From contig NZ_AUCT01000048.1 of NCBI RefSeq assembly GCF_000429905.1, forward strand, positions 1 through 13,945: 13,945 nt of DNA, given 5' to 3'. The stretch's first letter is position 1. Each line of letters begins with the position of its first letter. The notes under the pieces were generated by a model. It made no database searches. It was not told the origin of the DNA and saw only the letters and a program-made list of their open reading frames with translations. The DNA comes from Desulfatibacillum aliphaticivorans DSM 15576 (GTDB taxonomy: Bacteria > Desulfobacterota > Desulfobacteria > Desulfobacterales > Desulfatibacillaceae). Below, piece after piece: positions 12,001-13,945 of the stretch. The position numbers were made by a program, and so were the translations under genes.

Positions 12001-13945
12001 ATGTTGCCCTGGACGGAAGTGATATCCACATTTCCAGCTGAATACACATGGCTGTTAGCCGTTCCGGCCAAAGACACATCGCCCTGGCCTTCGATGGAGA
12101 CGGTGTTTGCGCCGGCGACGGTGTTGCCGTCCACAGCCACGATGGTTACCGCGCCGGTGTTTTGATCCACGGTGATGGCGCCATTGACCGTATCCACGTC
12201 GGTAAGGGTCAGCCCGCCTACCGCCGTGGATTGAATCCAGACCTGGCCCGCTGTGTTGGCATTGGCATGGGCTTCCTGGACGTTCACGGCGCCTGTACCG
12301 GCTGCACCGGTTGCTCCCAGGATGTTCAGGAACACGCCGTTGGAGGTGGAATTAGTGGCGTAAATGTCGGTGGCCACAATATCAATGGCCGCATTAGCGT
12401 TGGCGGCTGTTCCGATGCCGCTGCCTGCGTTCAAGTAAACATTGTCAGCCAGGATGTCGGCCGAACCGTCATTCCCTCCGTCCACAATCTGCTGCCCGGC
12501 GTAAATATATACGTCGCCAGTGGTGCTGATGTCGCCGCTGGCGCCCAGGTTCAGGTTGACGGTTTTATTGGTAAGAACAGCCACGTTGGTGCCGCTGCCA
12601 AAGGTTGCAGCCGCCGTTCCGGCCACGGTGACATTTCCGGAATGGGCTTCATCGCCGATGACCAGGAAGCCGTCGTCGTTTACAGTGATGAAATCCGCCA
12701 GGTTGGTCAAAGCAGGCGTGGTCACAAAATTGACGTTGCCCGCGCCGTTAAGCGTGATTGCAAGGTTGGAATTCGTGGGATAGAGCTTGACGTCCCCGCC
12801 CTTGTCGTATCCGGTTCCGCCGTTGGCAATCAGCGTCACGCCGGTATTCAAGGTGATGTCGTCGGAATGGATGGTCACGCCGCCGATGCCGCCGGCGCCG
12901 CCTTCCACGGTCACGCCTGTGCCGATTGTGACTGTCTGGGCGTTGGTTGCCGTCGTCAAAACAACGCCGCCGTCGCCGCCGGAGCCGGCCGTCACGTCTT
13001 GAACCACGTTCAGGCTGCCGCTGGCGGAGGTAATAATAATGTCGCCGGAATTATTGGTGACGGTCTGCGCAGCGGTGGAGCCGCCCACGGTCAGGTTATT
13101 GGCTTCCAGAATGACAATATCGCCGGTGTTGCTGTTGTCTGCAACCAACGTGGCCACGTCGGTGTGTATGGCCAAACCGGTGGCGCCCGTAGCGCCTATT
13201 CCGTCGGCGGCGGAGATGGTCAGCAAGCCGCCGTAAATGGTTCCGGATGTTCTTGTAATGGCGCCGGTAATGGCGTCAAGGGTCACGTCGCCGCTGTTGT
13301 CCGCATCTACATCGCCGTTCAGCACAATGCTTCCGCCGGCGACCAACTGGATTTCAGCCGTATTGGCTGTGGTTTCCAGGCCCATCACGTCCACTCCATC
13401 ATCCTCGCGGATGTAGATGGCGTTTTCGGAAGTGGCTTTGAGGGATGTTACGTCCACGTTAAAAGGCGAACCCGTTCCCGTCCCGCTGCTGCCCACACCG
13501 TTAGTTGCGTCAATTTCAAGGTAGTTAGCCTTCAACAAGGTTAAGGCGCCGCTGTCGCGCACATCGCCCGTGCTGGTTAGGTAAACATTGCCGCTATCCA
13601 CGGACACGTCCAGAAGCGCAGAAAATACAATATTTTTGGCCGAGCCCACGTTTTCCGTGGTCAGGTAAATGTTGTCATCGCCGATATTGGTATCAAAAGC
13701 AGCGCTGTTAGCCAGGATGGAGCCGCTGGCCGCCGTGATGGACACGTTCTGGCCGGAGCCTGTGGCTGTCAGGTTAAAATTGGTCAAGGCCACATTGCCC
13801 GCGCCCACGTCGCGCAGGTAAATGCCGCCGGTGTTGGCCGTCACGTTGACCACGTTGGCGCCCGAAGCAATGTCAATGTCCAAGGCCGCATTGGCTGTGC
13901 CGTCGCCGCCCACGCTGTTGGCCGTGATGTTCAAGGAGCCGGCCT
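1..13945 (-). CDS. Giant repetitive surface/secreted beta-strand-repeat protein (filamentous-haemagglutinin-like adhesin), internal fragment, both ends missing
   Basis: Complete codons run from 13943 down to 3, giving 4,647 sense codons with no stop. Start and stop lie outside the window; in-frame Met codons occur (for example 13383-13385 and 12-kb-distant 1515-1517), but none follows a stop or a gap, so none is proposed as a start. The translation is continuous beta-strand-like repeats rich in Gly, Ala, Asp, Asn, Thr, Ser, Val and Ile, for example AGSLNITA at the upstream edge and TTVDITLDATGNINNA at the downstream edge. I found one Cys codon (2310-2312), about 13 Trp, and few Lys or Arg, so the protein is strongly acidic. 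No enzyme domain, transmembrane segment or signal peptide is visible. Known families of this style form right-handed beta-solenoids exported by two-partner or type I secretion and act in adhesion or cell-cell contact. That role is inferred here. No frameshift was detected. An alternative is a non-adhesive surface-layer or biofilm matrix protein. Confidence 0.93.
3..362 (-). repeat. 80-residue tandem pair near the downstream window edge
   Basis: The phrase IDLDANGG (Asp at 354) is followed by ASITGTATG and TTVDITLDA. The same set recurs 240 nt further on as VDLNANGG (Asp at 114), GSINATGG and TTVDITLDA. The second copy runs off the window edge, so the array may continue. The linking text NGSIDANAKTDATVELIAG is also strand-like. 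Confidence 0.65.
1374..1499 (-). repeat. IG module with NNLE core, super-repeat copy 2
   Basis: This reads IGSGANSFLDVNINNLEAYA, followed by AVRVDNVGALTIG. The NNLE core is offset 10,059 nt from the DNLE core of 11427-11558. Confidence 0.55.
1779..1889 (-). repeat. IG-ET module copy in super-repeat copy 2
   Basis: This reads GSIGTASEAIETTIATLVGS, then STTSGDIVIDESNGIVL. The Ser-Ile-Gly entry is offset 10,050 nt from that of 11829-11936. Confidence 0.7.
2949..2966 (-). other. DDGDGG acidic turn, block A
   Basis: This is the same hexapeptide as at 9978-9995, offset 7,029 nt. It is followed by GSAAPSVIPFYTQVVAGHDL, a more hydrophobic and aromatic stretch that is unusual for this protein and may mark a loop or capping segment. 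Confidence 0.45.
3180..3287 (-). repeat. IG-ET module copy in block A
   Basis: This reads GIGTAAGGLETTINTLYATG, then SSVIINETDDIILGDE. It is the direct counterpart of 10230-10334; the Gly codon of ILGD is offset by 7,047 nt. Confidence 0.75.
3561..3668 (-). repeat. Extra IG-ET module copy present in block A only
   Basis: This reads DGIGASGNPIETDITTLIAS, then VTGTGGIYIDENDGITLT. Block B has one ET module where block A has this one plus the 3180-3287 copy, which accounts for most of the roughly 380-nt length difference at this point. Confidence 0.7.
5574..7660 (-). repeat. Tandem array of roughly 104-110-residue beta-strand units
   Basis: Each unit starts with a (V/I)DIDA phrase. Using the Ala of that phrase (or its equivalent position) as anchor, units start at 7647, 7320, 7170, 6858, 6528, 6219, 5907 and 5586. 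Spacings are 327, 150, 312, 330, 309, 312 and 321 nt. The 150-nt step is an extra half-unit of 50 residues (SVDINAGTTVSISDT). A typical unit reads as three coils of about 35 residues: IDIDAGTTVTxGSSG, then GSIDIDAxGxVxLxNxV, then VDSTxGNIxLGxNGxGISA followed by a GSVxLDNxVxASG closer. Units are clearly homologous but diverged. The array decays below 5574. Confidence 0.8.
8700..9060 (-). repeat. 82-residue VEITAD pair
   Basis: NAAVEITADYLHMEA begins at 9057-9059 and NATVEITADSLTLTE begins near 8811. The shared Glu codons (9045 and 8799) are 246 nt apart, or 82 residues. The first copy is followed by an IG module (8865-9008); the second by strand repeats without that module. The pair sits in the otherwise least regular part of the protein (7660-9580). 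Confidence 0.55.
8865..9008 (-). repeat. IG module copy with elongated middle
   Basis: This reads IGGSAPNAVLMTDVNTLTAH, then an insertion around GSDNATGDNVAAG, then LYLDNSGALEIGG. The middle is about 10 residues longer than in the other copies. It follows directly after the first VEITAD repeat. Confidence 0.55.
9978..9995 (-). other. DDGDGG acidic turn, block B
   Basis: Six residues, DDGDGG, are preceded by ITANQNIF. The matching site in block A is at 2949-2966, preceded by TINANKNVL. Conservation of the hexapeptide in otherwise diverged flanks suggests a structural or Ca2+-binding turn. Acidic Asp/Gly loops bind calcium in several secreted protein families, but this is not the RTX nonapeptide, and binding is inferred only. 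Confidence 0.45.
10230..10334 (-). repeat. IG-ET module copy in block B
   Basis: This reads IGATGGGEIETQIDTLYASG, then SVVAIIETDDIILGD. It contains the full IET, TLYASG and ETDDIILGD set and is nearly the same as the block A copy at 3180-3287. Confidence 0.75.
11427..11558 (-). repeat. IG module with DNLE core, super-repeat copy 1
   Basis: This reads IGGSGVNVLEVDADNLELLI, followed after about 12 residues by AYIVDFDDLTLGG. It lies directly after NNEITAPRLALDVRGN, as the equivalent module does in copy 2 at 1374-1499. Confidence 0.55.
11829..11936 (-). repeat. IG-ET module copy in super-repeat copy 1
   Basis: This reads SIGALNNEIRTQVADLDASA, then VGDVRVVEADGLNLS. The usual ET is ERT-like (EIRT). 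The counterpart in super-repeat copy 2 is at 1779-1889. Confidence 0.65.
13080..13205 (-). repeat. IG-ET module copy
   Basis: This reads DGIGATGATGLAIHTDVATL, then VADNSNTGDIVILEANNLTV, then GG. The spacing between the IG entry, the ATL core and the LEANNL exit matches the copies in blocks A and B. Confidence 0.65.
13380..13502 (-). repeat. IG-ET module, divergent copy
   Basis: This reads NGVGSSG, then FNVDVTSLKATSENAIYI, then REDDGVDVMG. It keeps the TSLKA core and the acidic DDG exit but lacks the ET pair. It is the most N-terminal copy in the window. Confidence 0.55.

Larger units (their letters stand above)
11340..12535 (-). repeat. Super-repeat copy 1 (about 400 residues of the giant protein)
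   Basis: In order, N to C: an SADILADNVYLNAGSGIG entry segment, an AAIDIVATDIYATN segment, VWIQS followed by LTLTDV (12195-12212), an IG-ET-type module (11829-11936), the phrase NNEITAPRL (11580-11606), and a second IG module ending DLTLGG (11427-11558). The same segments occur in the same order about 10.05 kb downstream in the gene. The copies are diverged at protein level, so the duplication is old or under weak constraint. It abuts block B on its C-terminal side. Confidence 0.75.

Noticed and set aside
12048..13544. A 498-codon open frame on the plus strand, and similar ones at 1602-2765, 3891-4913 and 2895-3764
   Set aside because: They are exactly antisense to the giant frame in codon register, have no recognisable domain, and exist only because the sense strand rarely uses TTA, CTA and TCA.
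1..13945. A CRISPR array or noncoding DNA satellite
   Set aside because: The periodicities are in multiples of three, diverged at nucleotide level and conserved as protein phrases. There are no identical short repeats with unique spacers.

Overview
The whole window is a piece of one giant protein-coding gene on the minus strand. Reading the reverse complement in the frame whose codons occupy plus-strand triplets starting at 3, 6, 9 and so on, I checked every triplet from 3 to 13943 and found no stop: 4,647 consecutive sense codons, open at both ends. Neither the start nor the stop lies in the window. I found no other gene, RNA gene, mobile element, CRISPR array, promoter, terminator or intergenic sequence.

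The product is a low-complexity, Gly/Ala/Asp/Asn/Thr/Ser/Val/Ile-rich, acidic protein. It has almost no cysteine (one codon seen), little lysine or arginine, and about 13 tryptophans. Short alternating strand-turn phrases such as GSIDIDAxGDVTLN, GNITLGTNGTGISA and VDITLDATGNI recur from end to end. This is typical of giant secreted or surface beta-solenoid proteins of Gram-negative bacteria (filamentous-haemagglutinin-like or 'beta strand repeat-containing' adhesins). The name rests on sequence style only, because the diagnostic N-terminal secretion and C-terminal anchoring or release regions are outside the window. Sampled rows are about 55-65% GC and GC-ending codons are preferred. That fits a moderately GC-rich Gram-negative such as a Desulfobacterota member, but the taxon is a guess.

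The protein runs N to C from high to low coordinates. (1) 13945-12535: diverse strand repeats with two copies of a recurring 'IG...TL.A...E' module. (2) 12535-11340: super-repeat copy 1. (3) 11110-9580: block B. (4) 9580-7660: less regular strand repeats, including an 82-residue VEITAD pair. (5) 7660-5574: an array of roughly 104-110-residue units. (6) 5574-4870: decaying strand repeats. (7) 4870-2450: block A, a longer paralogue of block B. (8) 2490-1340: super-repeat copy 2, about 10.05 kb from copy 1. (9) 1340-1: more strand repeats ending in an 80-residue tandem pair.

The main unusual result is hierarchical repetition inside one reading frame: strand coils, modules of 80-110 residues, blocks of 500-800 residues, and a super-repeat spacing of about 3,350 residues. 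This points to growth by nested duplication.
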